Of a stretch of 64,000 nucleotides of DNA, positions 55,501 through 62,633 are shown piece after piece. The notes under the pieces are model-generated. The model did no database searches, was not told the origin of the DNA, and saw only the letters and a program-made list of their open reading frames with translations. This DNA comes from Verrucomicrobiia bacterium (GTDB taxonomy: Bacteria > Verrucomicrobiota > Verrucomicrobiia > Limisphaerales > JAEYXS01), in assembly GCA_036405135.1 (NCBI GenBank), contig DASWYF010000020.1, forward strand, positions 186,001 through 250,000, written 5' to 3'. Both the position numbers and the translations under genes were made by a program. How positions within the stretch are numbered: the first letter of the stretch is position 1; every line of letters starts with the position of its first letter.

Positions 55501-56066
55501 TGATTGCCGTGCGTGTCCTTCGAAAAATCGAACGGGCCGTAGAGCATCTCCTTCTTGTCCGCTTTGCCATCGCCATCAATGTCTTCAAAGAGCCAGATGT
55601 TCGGGATGGACCACGCGATGCATTTCCAACTGAGCTTGGAAGGATTCTTAGAAGAGGGGGAACGGAAGGGATAAACACCGATGGGAATGTTCAAGCCACC
55701 TGCGAATTCAGTGATCTTGCGCGCTTTGCCATCCGGCGCGAAGTCCTCAAAGATCATGATGCGATCGCGCGGCGCATTCGTCGTGGCAGGAAAAGGATAC
55801 TCGATGCTCGTCGTGACCCAGAGACGCCCAGCGACATCAAAAGCCATGTTCATGGGCTTATTGATGTGTGGTTCCGTGGTGACGAGCTGCATCTCGAAGC
55901 CGGGAGGAAGATGGAAAGTTTTGCTCTCTTGCTCGGGTGTCAGCGGTTCGGTGGTGCGGACACCGGCGGCGAAGGGGTCATCTGCTGCGAAAAGCGGGGA
56001 AGCGGCCAAAGCTCCAAGCAGAGCCGATGACAGGACGGCAGAGATGCGCGTGCGAACAGGGGGCAT
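52515..56066 (-). CDS. PVC-type membrane-bound dehydrogenase with C-terminal cytochrome c (paralogue 2)
   Basis: The 1183-residue exported protein has a signal peptide (AVLSSALLGALAASPLFAAD). A sugar-dehydrogenase-like propeller follows (HLPPGFEMQLVTTEPHINKP, DIDGDGKADKKEM, NPFGLCFDPQGNLYSADCH, FGPDGALYVADFYN). HEAT-like repeats span about 440-680. An inserted beta-sandwich segment of about 740-880 (LPEKLSFYLCGHDGIPGKPL) is absent from the 14104-17124 paralogue. The haem motif CAACH is at 1063-1067, with GLVGPQLDGIMSRGTE and SLMPDNFGEALTPEQLYDL after it. The start at 56066 puts the signal first. A periplasmic sugar or polymer oxidation role is inferred. Confidence 0.9.
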   Translation of the reverse strand: MPPVRTRISAVLSSALLGALAASPLFAADDPFAAGVRTTEPLTPEQESKTFHLPPGFEMQLVTTEPHINKPMNMAFDVAGRLWVTTSIEYPFPATTNAPRDRIMIFEDFAPDGKARKITEFAGGLNIPIGVYPFRSPSSKNPSKLSWKCIAWSIPNIWLFEDIDGDGKADKKEMLYGPFDFSKDTHGNQASFRRGFDGWLYATHGFNNNTKVAGKDGNELVMSSGNTYRMQLGGVRMEHHTWGQVNPFGLCFDPQGNLYSADCHSSPIYQLLRGAYYPSFGKPHDGLGFAPLTIQHSHGSTAICGIQMITDPSWPKEFQGNLIIGNVMTSRINRDRVEWLGSTSKGHEVPDFLRTDDPWFRPVDMQFGPDGALYVADFYNRIIGHYEVPLLHPGRDRERGRIWRIVYRGEDGKAVLPATRLPEDLKGLVAELGSPNMTRRMLAMNTIADVHGKAFAKQPLKTPKSSADEQSPEVLRYVHSLWLRERLGVLKDSELEQALKAPAAIARVHALRILADRGLKQQSPPSAPALSQSLQKLLVNALNDSAPLVQRTAAEALSQQTKVDGVKALLALIAKVPEEDTHLKHMARLALRNQLSGAGAWALTQANSFTKEELTTLVDIALGLKSEAAAVFLLKNQDVADKNMELRTRILQNVARYAPASALDELADTVQKQRADDLDFQLSLFQTVEQGFKQRGQKLTPKLQTWGKALAPRLFTKSTWGNTPLDGKADKNPWALQERSLADGTKAQVISSFPLGEKLTGVLRSSAFELPEKLSFYLCGHDGIPGKPLLRKNFIRLREAGSDAVLFEVTPPRNDAAQLITWDLAAHKGKKGYIEAIDDNTDTAYAWFAFGRFEPALPQVATVDPSQTARFHKAAAELAKSLELRDLQPQLTTLLRESGTDSSSRAAAASAVANLKNDSLLSSLATALTDATVPEETKQSLVTAFTADKANAREAIVKNLQHAPTRVLQKLVLILAGSPEGAELVLSLAEENKIAAATVAAATVKEKLSAAKPQQWEARLNKLTASLPPEDAARNKLITERRLGFVGAKTDARKGGELFTTVCAACHQVKGKGGLVGPQLDGIMSRGTERVIEDILDPNRNVDHAFRSHTITLKDGDVTTGLPRREEGEVLVIANSAGIEVSIPKKDIKERKESANSLMPDNFGEALTPEQLYDLLAFLLNQK

Positions 56067-56142
56067 ACGCGCGAAGTTTAATGAAGGTGATGGAGAAGGC
56101 AAACGAACTTGCTCCAACGATATGCCACAGCGAACGCCATAG

Positions 56143-56165
56143 ACTGCCGGCTGGAATCCGGCAGT
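56143..56165. repeat. Perfect 8-bp palindrome between two minus-strand genes
   Basis: ACTGCCGG (56143-56150) and CCGGCAGT (56158-56165) enclose CTGGAAT. No T-run follows. It lies downstream of the tandem hydrolase gene (minus strand) and upstream of PVC dehydrogenase 2. It may mark the 3' end of the hydrolase transcript or be a degraded repeat. Confidence 0.4.
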
Positions 56166-56187
56166 ACGGGCTCTGTCCTGCGTCGAA

Positions 56188-58161
56188 TTACTCCAGCACG
56201 CCTTGTTTCTGAAACCACGTTTTCATCAGCGCCATCACTTCGGTGGCTGTGGCGTTTTGCAGTTCGTGACCGATGCCTTCGAATGTGTGCCGCTCGTTGG
56301 GCACCTTGGCTTCATCCAATGCTTTCTTGAGCGCTTCAGACTGTTCGGGGCGCACGACGGTGTCGGTGGTGCCGTGGAGCATTAGAATGGGGACTTTGAT
56401 CTTGCTCGCGATGGAGATGGGCGGTGCGGGATTTCCTTCTGCGGACGCAGTGCCTCCCGCGGTGATGGCGACGGCTTTCAAGGAATCAGCGGCATCCGCG
56501 GCGAGGCGGATGCTTAGGAAGCCGCCCATGCTGTTGCCGTAAGCGGCGAGGCGATTCGCATCCACGATGGGCAAGGTCTTAAGAATGGCGAGACAGGCTT
56601 TGGCGCGACGGACGTTTTCATCACTGGCACCGAAATCTTCGCGATTCGATCCGCCACGGGCATGGGCGTAATCTGTGGCGATGCAGACGAAGCCCATCTT
56701 CACGAAGTCGCGCGCCTTCGCTGTGCCGAACTGTTTTCCATTCGAGCCGTAGCCGTGGCTGATGAGGATGGCGGGGAAGGGGCCTTTGCCTTCCGGCTTC
56801 ACGAGGATGCCTTCCATGGTTTTGTCGTTCACGTCGCAGGTCCATTGCTCACCCGTCAGTTTGAAATCTTTAATGCTGATAGCTTTGGAATCTAAGCGGC
56901 TTGAAGAGTTCTTCTCTGGAGCTGGTGCCGATTCTTTCGGTTGGGCTGGAGTCGCAGGCGTGCCTGCCTGACCGGGACGTATGAATGATTCGTGCTCTTC
57001 CTTGTTCAAGAGGCCGTCGCTGTTACGGTCCAAGCGCTGAAAGAGGGCAGGTGGACCAGCGAACTCATCGCGTGAAATTTTCCCATCGTTGTTCTTGTCA
57101 CTGCGGATGAGAACTTGCTCAAAGGTCGGTCGGCGAGGTTCGATTTTGGGATTGGTGGGAGCGGTTGAAGCAGGCGTGGCGGTTTCTTTGGTGTCTGCCG
57201 TCGAGCTTTCGGAGGTTGTCGCAGAAGGAGTGAACTTCTCGCTGCCCTTCAGGAATTTATCGAAGAAGGTCTGCACTTGCGTGGTGATCGCCGATGCGTT
57301 GAATCCCGGACCACCGTGACCTGCGCCATGGATGGTGTGGAAGTGGACCTGACGATTTGCCTTCTTTAGCGCATCGAAGAGCAACTGGCTTTGATTGAGC
57401 GGAACGGTGCCATCCTTATCGCCATGAACGATAAGGAAGGGAGGATCATCGGCGCTGACGTAGGTGATGGGATTCACTTTCGCGGCTTTGTCTTTGTTCT
57501 CCAGAACAGCACCGCCGATGAGTTTGGCTTCGGGGGCACTGGAAGCGGCGTGACTTTCATACTTGGGTGTGGTGACGAAGACGACGAAGTCCGTTGGGCC
57601 ATAGAAATCGCAGACAGCTTGCACGCGGCTGGATTGATCGAGGTTTGCGCCTTGATCGAATTCTTTCACATCACCGCTGGTGCCGAGAAGGGCGACGAGA
57701 TGGCCGCCAGCGGAACTGCCCCAGACACCGAAGCGTTTCGTATCCAGATTGTATTGTTTGGAATGGGCGCGCAGCCAGCGGATGGCGGTTTTGCAATCCT
57801 CTATCTGCGCCGGGAAAGTGGCGTGACCGCTCAGGCGATAGTTGATGCTGGCCACGGCATAGCCGCGTTGTGTGTAGCCTTCGCGCAGTGGAGGGCAGCC
57901 ATCTTTGGAGCCATTTTGCCAGCCGCCGCCATGCACCCAGATGATGAGGGGCAGGGGGCCATCGGACTTCTCGGGAATGTAGAGGTCCAGTCTGTGCCGT
58001 TCGTGGGCATCGGTTTCCACGTAGGCGAGATCGCGATGGGCTTTCACACCTTCGGGCACACGGGGAGCGGCGGGCGCGCCTTGCTTTGGAGCGGGTTGAG
58101 CGATGGCAGAAAGACTGATGAGCAGGCTGGCCGACAGCAAAATCATCGAGAGATATCTCAT
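56188..58161 (-). CDS. Secreted tandem alpha/beta-hydrolase with central EF-hand pair
   Basis: The 657-residue protein has a signal peptide (LSMILLSASLLISLSAIAQ). Hydrolase 1 (about 40-290) is BD-FAE/esterase-like: IIWVHGGGWQNGS, nucleophile in GVWGSSAGGHL, VHGDKDGTVP and HGAGHGG. A Thr/Ser linker leads to EF-hand-like calcium loops (SDKNNDGKISRDEF and DRNSDGLLNKEE, about 360-400). Hydrolase 2 (about 430-657) is dienelactone-hydrolase-like: ISHGYGSNG, nucleophile in YGNSMGGFLS, LHGTTDTVVRPE and GIGHEL. Both catalytic triads look intact. It may deacylate a carbohydrate or ester polymer. The start at 58161 is chosen for the signal. Confidence 0.88.
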   Translation of the reverse strand: MRYLSMILLSASLLISLSAIAQPAPKQGAPAAPRVPEGVKAHRDLAYVETDAHERHRLDLYIPEKSDGPLPLIIWVHGGGWQNGSKDGCPPLREGYTQRGYAVASINYRLSGHATFPAQIEDCKTAIRWLRAHSKQYNLDTKRFGVWGSSAGGHLVALLGTSGDVKEFDQGANLDQSSRVQAVCDFYGPTDFVVFVTTPKYESHAASSAPEAKLIGGAVLENKDKAAKVNPITYVSADDPPFLIVHGDKDGTVPLNQSQLLFDALKKANRQVHFHTIHGAGHGGPGFNASAITTQVQTFFDKFLKGSEKFTPSATTSESSTADTKETATPASTAPTNPKIEPRRPTFEQVLIRSDKNNDGKISRDEFAGPPALFQRLDRNSDGLLNKEEHESFIRPGQAGTPATPAQPKESAPAPEKNSSSRLDSKAISIKDFKLTGEQWTCDVNDKTMEGILVKPEGKGPFPAILISHGYGSNGKQFGTAKARDFVKMGFVCIATDYAHARGGSNREDFGASDENVRRAKACLAILKTLPIVDANRLAAYGNSMGGFLSIRLAADAADSLKAVAITAGGTASAEGNPAPPISIASKIKVPILMLHGTTDTVVRPEQSEALKKALDEAKVPNERHTFEGIGHELQNATATEVMALMKTWFQKQGVLE

Positions 58162-58337
58162 AGGAACTAATCCTTTTCTAAGGGCAAAGGCACGAACAGG
58201 CGAACAGCAAATAGCAGGATGCCTTTTAGGTGATACCATGGTGATGTCGGTTTGGTTCGGAACTATTTGTAGGATTAATATTTGGGGTCATTACATCCCC
58301 CTTGCGGGAGGAGGTTGGAAATGCTTTCCTATAACGG

Positions 58338-58667
58338 ATGAACCGCCCTTTTATAATTTGCATACTCACGGTCCTTGGTGTCGTGGCGGTTTTTATCGGG
58401 GCAGGTTCTATGCGAGCAGAGGATAAACAGCAGGCAGTTGCTCCCTTACAGCCGGTAAAGGATACGGTTTGCCAGACGAGCGTGAAACCGGGTGCGGAGT
58501 GTCACAGTCCGGGCAGCCGGGCAACGGTTTTGAAAGCTTACATCACCGAGCAAGGAAAGCTGACGGCCAAGCAATCCCAAATGACTTCGACGAATGCATT
58601 GAAGGATTGTGAAAAGCCCCCTTCCCGGGCGGCATTGATGCAAAAGGCGGGTCCGGCGGCGAAGTGA
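58338..58667 (+). CDS. Small exported protein of unknown function
   Basis: The 109-residue protein has an N-terminal signal or membrane segment (RPFIICILTVLGVVAVFIGA) and a short mature region with three cysteines, in CQTSVKPGAECHSPGSRA and ALKDCEKPP. One could imagine a CxxxxxxxxC disulfide or metal site, but no CxxCH haem motif is present. It is not recognised. It is preceded by a 98-bp gap and followed by comEC on the same strand, with 148 bp between, so an operon is not clear. Confidence 0.5.
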   Translation: MNRPFIICILTVLGVVAVFIGAGSMRAEDKQQAVAPLQPVKDTVCQTSVKPGAECHSPGSRATVLKAYITEQGKLTAKQSQMTSTNALKDCEKPPSRAALMQKAGPAAK

Positions 58668-58800
58668 GGTTTGGCTTATCAGCCTGCCTTCTTATTTAGT
58701 CAGGATCAACATAGTTGTACATAGTTGTGGCTGGAGGGAGCAGGGTACAGGCTTGCCAGCCGGAGGTTTTCTGTTCATCTCTTTGAACTAGAGAAACGCA

Positions 58801-58809
58801 AAGGAGGAG
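58801..58809 (+). promoter_or_regulatory. Strong ribosome-binding site selecting a TTG start for comEC
   Basis: AAGGAGGAG lies 6 bp before the TTG at 58816 and is close to the anti-16S consensus. No in-frame ATG with a comparable site lies nearby, so the rare TTG start is supported by position. Confidence 0.75.
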
Positions 58810-58815
58810 AATACC

Positions 58816-61272
58816 TTGAAGTGGCCGTTGGCATCCGTGGTTTTGTGCATGGTGGCAGGCATCGTCGCAGGCGATGTCTGGGGATGGCATTGGTGGGTGG
58901 CAATTTTCTGTTTTGCGGGTTTGGCATTGGAGTTCTTTTGTGGGAAGCAGGCCAGAGCCATAAGTGTTGGCGCACTTTTCCTGTTCGCTGGCTGGAGCAA
59001 TGTCGTATGGAACAAGGAAGTGTTTTCCTTGGAGGACTTGCGCGTTTTTCTGGGCAAGGAACCGCAGCTTGTCACCATCGAGGGAACGCTGAAGGAAGCC
59101 CCTAAGGAACGTTTCGTACAAGCGAGACAGGGGACAGCGACGAATTTCAGCAGCTTCGTGGAGGTTGAGCGCATCCAGCTTCATGGTGAGTGGCGTGAGG
59201 CGGATGGCCTTGTCTTTGTGCAAACGGGTGCGGCTCCTTCTGTTGATCTGTATGCGGGACGGATGGTGCAGGTTTACGGAGTGATCCAGCGACCGATGCC
59301 GGAGGCGGTGCCCGGCGAATTTGACATGCAGGAGCATACGGCGCGGAGGGGCATCCATTACCAGATGTATGCGGGCAAGATGACGGATTGGAAGTTGTCA
59401 GGAGCGGAAAACCGGAAGGGGTTGCCAGCCCGGTTTCGCGCCTGGGCGATGGGGCAGTTGCAGGCATCGCTGCCTGCGGGTGACGACAACGTGATGCTTT
59501 TGCAGGCAATGGGACTTGGCTGGAAGGCGGGCCTACAACCAGAGGATGCCGATCCGTTCGTCAAATCCGGTACCTTGCATCTGTTTGCCATCTCCGGTTT
59601 GCATGTGGCGTTGATCGCGGTGATGCTGGTCGAATTGCTGCGTGGGTTGGGCATTCCGCGGCGTGTCTGTGGCGGAGTCTTGATTCCGCTGTTGTGGTTT
59701 TACACGATAGCGACGGGCTGGCAGGCATCGGCGGTGCGGTCGGCCATCATGATGACCGTGATCGGTGTGGGATGGATGCTGGAACGGCCGAGCAATCTGC
59801 TGAATTCATTGGCGGCTGCGGCGTTGATCATCCTGATGCTGGACCCGCAGCAATTGTTCCAGCCGGGCTTTCAACTGTCATTCATGGTGGTGCTGGTGAT
59901 GGGGCTGCTGGTGCCTCCGATCGAGGAATGGCGGCAAAAATTCTTCCGGCCTGATCCCTTGCTGCCAGAGGAGTTGCGACCGCGCTGGCAACGCTGGCTG
60001 GATTGGCCGGTGCGTTTTGTGACGATGAACCTGGTTGCTTCATTCGCCGCATGGGCCGGTTCGCTGCCATTGATCGCCCATTATTTTCATTTGATCACGC
60101 CGGTTTCGCTTTTGGCGAATCTTGTCCTGGTGCCGTTAAGCAGCCTGGCGCTGATGAGTTCATTCGGCTCCTTGTTGATGGCATGGTGTCCGCCGATCGC
60201 GGATTTGTTCAATCACGGGGCGTGGCAGTTGATGGATTGGATGGTGGTTTCAAGCCGTTGGTTTGCGGCATGGCCGTGGGCCTGGTTTCCGGTGTTGAAG
60301 CCGGGAGCAGGGGTTTTCATCAGTTTTTACGGACTGGTCTTGACGCTGTTCGCCTTGGAATGGAAATCACTTTGGCGATGGAGGATCGCGGTGGTTTCGG
60401 GCGTAGTGCTGGCAAGCCTGCTGGTGGTGGGATGGCGGGAGCATCAGGAGAGCATCCGACTGACGGTGCTGGATGTGAATGGGGGGGATGCGCATGTGTT
60501 CGAAGGGGGACGGCATCATCCGCAACTGGTCATAGATGCCGGAGATGCGGCCGGGTATGAGCATGCGTTGAAAGGGTTCTTGTTGAGCCGCGCCATCCGC
60601 ACGGTGCCTGATCTGCTGGTGACTCATGGAGATGTAAGGCATGTGGGCGGAGCGTCTGCGTTGATCGCGGATCAAAAGGTTAAACGGCTGATCACGAGCC
60701 CGGTGGCTTCTCGTTCGCCAGGTTACCGGCAACTGTTGAAGGAATGGACGGCGGCGGGAAATCCGCATCTGGTGGTGACGGATGGGAGCACTCTAGGGCC
60801 ATGGCGGGTGCTGCACCCGGCAGTCCATGACAAGTTCGCTTCGGGCGATGACAATGCGGTGGTATTGTATGCCGAGTTGCGCGGTATCCGGGTGTTGTTG
60901 CTTTCTGATTTGGGGAGAGCAGGCCAGAAAGCGCTGCTGGAACGACATGAAGAATTGCGGGCGGATATCGTGGTGGCTGGCATCCCGGCAAAGGATGAGC
61001 CGTTGATGGATGAGTTATTGGCAAAGATCAAACCGCAGGTGGTCATCGTCACCTGCGCGCATCGTCCGGCAACGGAACAAGCGAGACCGGAACTGCGGGA
61101 GCGATTAAAGGTGGGACCATGGACATGCTACTACTTAAGTGAACGTGGATCTGTGACGATAGATTTTCAAGATAATCAGTGCGAAGTGCAAACGATACGG
61201 ATGGAGGAAAGGATAATAATACGTCCACGTGATCCATCCTTTGCCAATGATGCGATGAAGCCTGGTGATTGA
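58816..61272 (+). CDS. comEC: ComEC/Rec2-type DNA-uptake channel protein
   Basis: The 818-residue protein begins at a TTG with a strong ribosome-binding site. Hydrophobic helices open the protein. A DUF4131/OB-like soluble region lies near 70-200. The Competence domain follows (LHLFAISGLHVALIAVMLVE, about 254-273, and TGWQASAVRSAIMMT), with several further helices (QLSFMVVLVMGLLVPP; LLANLVLVPLSSLALM). A C-terminal metallo-beta-lactamase-like domain of about 545-790 has VLDVNGGDAHVF and THGDVRHVGG (603-612). In ComEC that last motif is usually THGDxDHxGG; here Arg608 replaces the second Asp. ComEC forms the inner-membrane channel for single-stranded DNA. No comEA/comF lies in the window. Confidence 0.9.
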   Translation: MKWPLASVVLCMVAGIVAGDVWGWHWWVAIFCFAGLALEFFCGKQARAISVGALFLFAGWSNVVWNKEVFSLEDLRVFLGKEPQLVTIEGTLKEAPKERFVQARQGTATNFSSFVEVERIQLHGEWREADGLVFVQTGAAPSVDLYAGRMVQVYGVIQRPMPEAVPGEFDMQEHTARRGIHYQMYAGKMTDWKLSGAENRKGLPARFRAWAMGQLQASLPAGDDNVMLLQAMGLGWKAGLQPEDADPFVKSGTLHLFAISGLHVALIAVMLVELLRGLGIPRRVCGGVLIPLLWFYTIATGWQASAVRSAIMMTVIGVGWMLERPSNLLNSLAAAALIILMLDPQQLFQPGFQLSFMVVLVMGLLVPPIEEWRQKFFRPDPLLPEELRPRWQRWLDWPVRFVTMNLVASFAAWAGSLPLIAHYFHLITPVSLLANLVLVPLSSLALMSSFGSLLMAWCPPIADLFNHGAWQLMDWMVVSSRWFAAWPWAWFPVLKPGAGVFISFYGLVLTLFALEWKSLWRWRIAVVSGVVLASLLVVGWREHQESIRLTVLDVNGGDAHVFEGGRHHPQLVIDAGDAAGYEHALKGFLLSRAIRTVPDLLVTHGDVRHVGGASALIADQKVKRLITSPVASRSPGYRQLLKEWTAAGNPHLVVTDGSTLGPWRVLHPAVHDKFASGDDNAVVLYAELRGIRVLLLSDLGRAGQKALLERHEELRADIVVAGIPAKDEPLMDELLAKIKPQVVIVTCAHRPATEQARPELRERLKVGPWTCYYLSERGSVTIDFQDNQCEVQTIRMEERIIIRPRDPSFANDAMKPGD

Positions 61273-61320
61273 AAGCCCGGCTCTGAGCGCAAAAAAAGAG
61301 AAGTTGCTGCAAGGTTTGCT

Positions 61321-61349
61321 TTGCCAACCAAGTTAGACTACGGTATTTA
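61321..61349 (+). promoter_or_regulatory. Possible sigma-70-like promoter of the response regulator gene
   Basis: TTGCCA (61321-61326) and TATTTA (61344-61349) are 17 bp apart, about 160 bp before the ATG at 61513. The -35 match is good and the -10 weak. A TGCCTT-AAAGGCA mini-hairpin (about 61474-61486) lies in the leader. No riboswitch is recognised in this leader. Confidence 0.35.
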
Positions 61350-61512
61350 TAGCGCATCAAGGCAGTCCCCAACATTGTTCCGACGAGAGGGAGCGTGACC
61401 TTTTGGCAGCCGACGCCGGTGCGGTTGCCGCCAGACTGTGACAGGCTGGTATAAAACGAATCACCCGCCAAGTTGCCTTAAAGGCAGCACGAGTTAACCA
61501 TTGGGAACAGGC

Positions 61513-62157
61513 ATGGTTTCGATCATTCTGGCAGAAGATCATGTGATCGTCCGCAAGGGCATCAAGCTGATGCTTGAGCGAGAGGCGGATTTCAAATTGT
61601 TGGGCGAGGCGAGTGACGGGCTGGAAGCTGTCCAGCTGGCCGACAAGCTCAAACCGGACATTCTGCTTCTCGACCTGATGTTGCCTCGGCTGCACGGTCT
61701 GGAAGTCATCCGCCAAGTGCGCCGCGATTCTCCCAAAACGAAAGTGATCATCTTGAGCATGCACTCGGATGAACCCTATGTGATGGAAGCGCTCCGTTAT
61801 GGTTCCTCCGGGTATCTGCTCAAGGACTGCACACCGGACGAACTGGTAAAGGCCATCCGTGAGGTGCTTGCCGGGCGCCGCTACCTCAGTCCTGTGCTGG
61901 CTGAGCGAGCCTTGGCCGGTTATGTGACTCATCCAGGTGAGACTGAGGAGGATGTATACACTACACTGACGAAGCGGGAAAGGCTGGTGCTTCAGCTTGC
62001 TGCGGAAGGCCTTACCACGGCGGAGATCGCCAAAAAGCTTTTTATCAGTCCCCGCACAGTGGAGACGCATCGCGCCAACCTGATGCGAAAGCTGAACTTG
62101 CACACGCAGACGGACTTGGTGAAATTTGCAATACGCAAGGGCATCATCTCGGCATAG
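61513..62157 (+). CDS. NarL/FixJ-family response regulator (orphan)
   Basis: The 214-residue protein has a REC domain with IILAEDHVIVRKGIKLMLE, phospho-acceptor Asp54 in LLLDLMLPRLHG and Lys104 in YLLKDCTPDEL. A LuxR-type HTH follows (LTKRERLVLQLAAEGLTTAE, IAKKLFISPRTVETHRANLM). It would bind DNA as a phosphorylation-dependent dimer. No histidine kinase is adjacent, so it is an orphan here. It lies downstream of comEC with about 240 bp between and a possible own promoter. The ATG at 61513 is preferred over the TTG at 61501. Confidence 0.93.
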   Translation: MVSIILAEDHVIVRKGIKLMLEREADFKLLGEASDGLEAVQLADKLKPDILLLDLMLPRLHGLEVIRQVRRDSPKTKVIILSMHSDEPYVMEALRYGSSGYLLKDCTPDELVKAIREVLAGRRYLSPVLAERALAGYVTHPGETEEDVYTTLTKRERLVLQLAAEGLTTAEIAKKLFISPRTVETHRANLMRKLNLHTQTDLVKFAIRKGIISA

Positions 62158-62339
62158 ACAAGCCGTTGATCCGCCTAAAAGTTTCATCGTAAATCCATTT
62201 GCGACTTAACGTATTGGACCCGTTCTCTGGTCTTTGTATTCTTCTAGTCTGCTTCCGCATGGCAAATTACGTCCCCGTACGTATAGGCATAAGAGCCTAC
62301 GACGATTAGATTGACATTGTTAAATCAATTGCCGTAAGC

Positions 62340-62549
62340 ATGAGCATATTCTCAATGGCCAAAAAAGCTACAGCGCAGAAGCTGGCGTCTCTGTGGTCCA
62401 CGGTTGCCAAGGCTGACCAGGCACTCGCGGTTGACTTCACTCCGCTGAAAGCACCCGTCGCTCTGCAACTCCAACGCGCGAAGCAAGTGGTGTATTCCGA
62501 GCATCGTCCCAAGGCCCGCGTCATACGGGTGGATTGCTACTTGGGCTAA
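62340..62549 (+). CDS. Small protein of unknown function with its own terminator
   Basis: The 69-residue protein begins MSIFSMAKKATAQKLASLWS and ends RVIRVDCYLG. It is basic and probably helical at the N-terminus, with no membrane segment and no family recognised. A strong terminator starts 29 bp after the stop, which argues that the region is a transcribed unit. A second start, ATG at 62355 (MAKKATAQK), is possible. It could alternatively be the coding part of a small RNA. No ribosome-binding site is obvious. Confidence 0.5.
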   Translation: MSIFSMAKKATAQKLASLWSTVAKADQALAVDFTPLKAPVALQLQRAKQVVYSEHRPKARVIRVDCYLG

Positions 62550-62578
62550 GCCGATCATTCTTTCGTAAGTATTCTAGC

Positions 62579-62604
62579 AGCCGCCTCAAAAAGGCGGCTT
62601 TTTG
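62579..62604 (+). terminator. Rho-independent terminator after the small gene
   Basis: AGCCGCCT (62579-62586) and AGGCGGCT (62592-62599) form a perfect 8-bp stem with a 5-nt CAAAA loop, followed by TTTTT G. It ends the small plus-strand gene and lies just before the end of the convergent DUF1552 gene. Confidence 0.85.
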
Positions 62605-62633
62605 TTGCTGACGAAAACGTCCCTGTGCTCCTC

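Noticed and set aside
54630-56030. Long open frame (466 codons) opposite PVC dehydrogenase 2
   Set aside because: The opposite strand encodes a clearly recognised secreted cytochrome; this frame has low-complexity shadow composition and no domain.
61273-61512. Leader of the response regulator considered as a cobalamin-type riboswitch
   Set aside because: GCCGCCAGACTG is only loosely like the B12-box, and I cannot find the conserved helices. Only a weak promoter and a small hairpin are reported.
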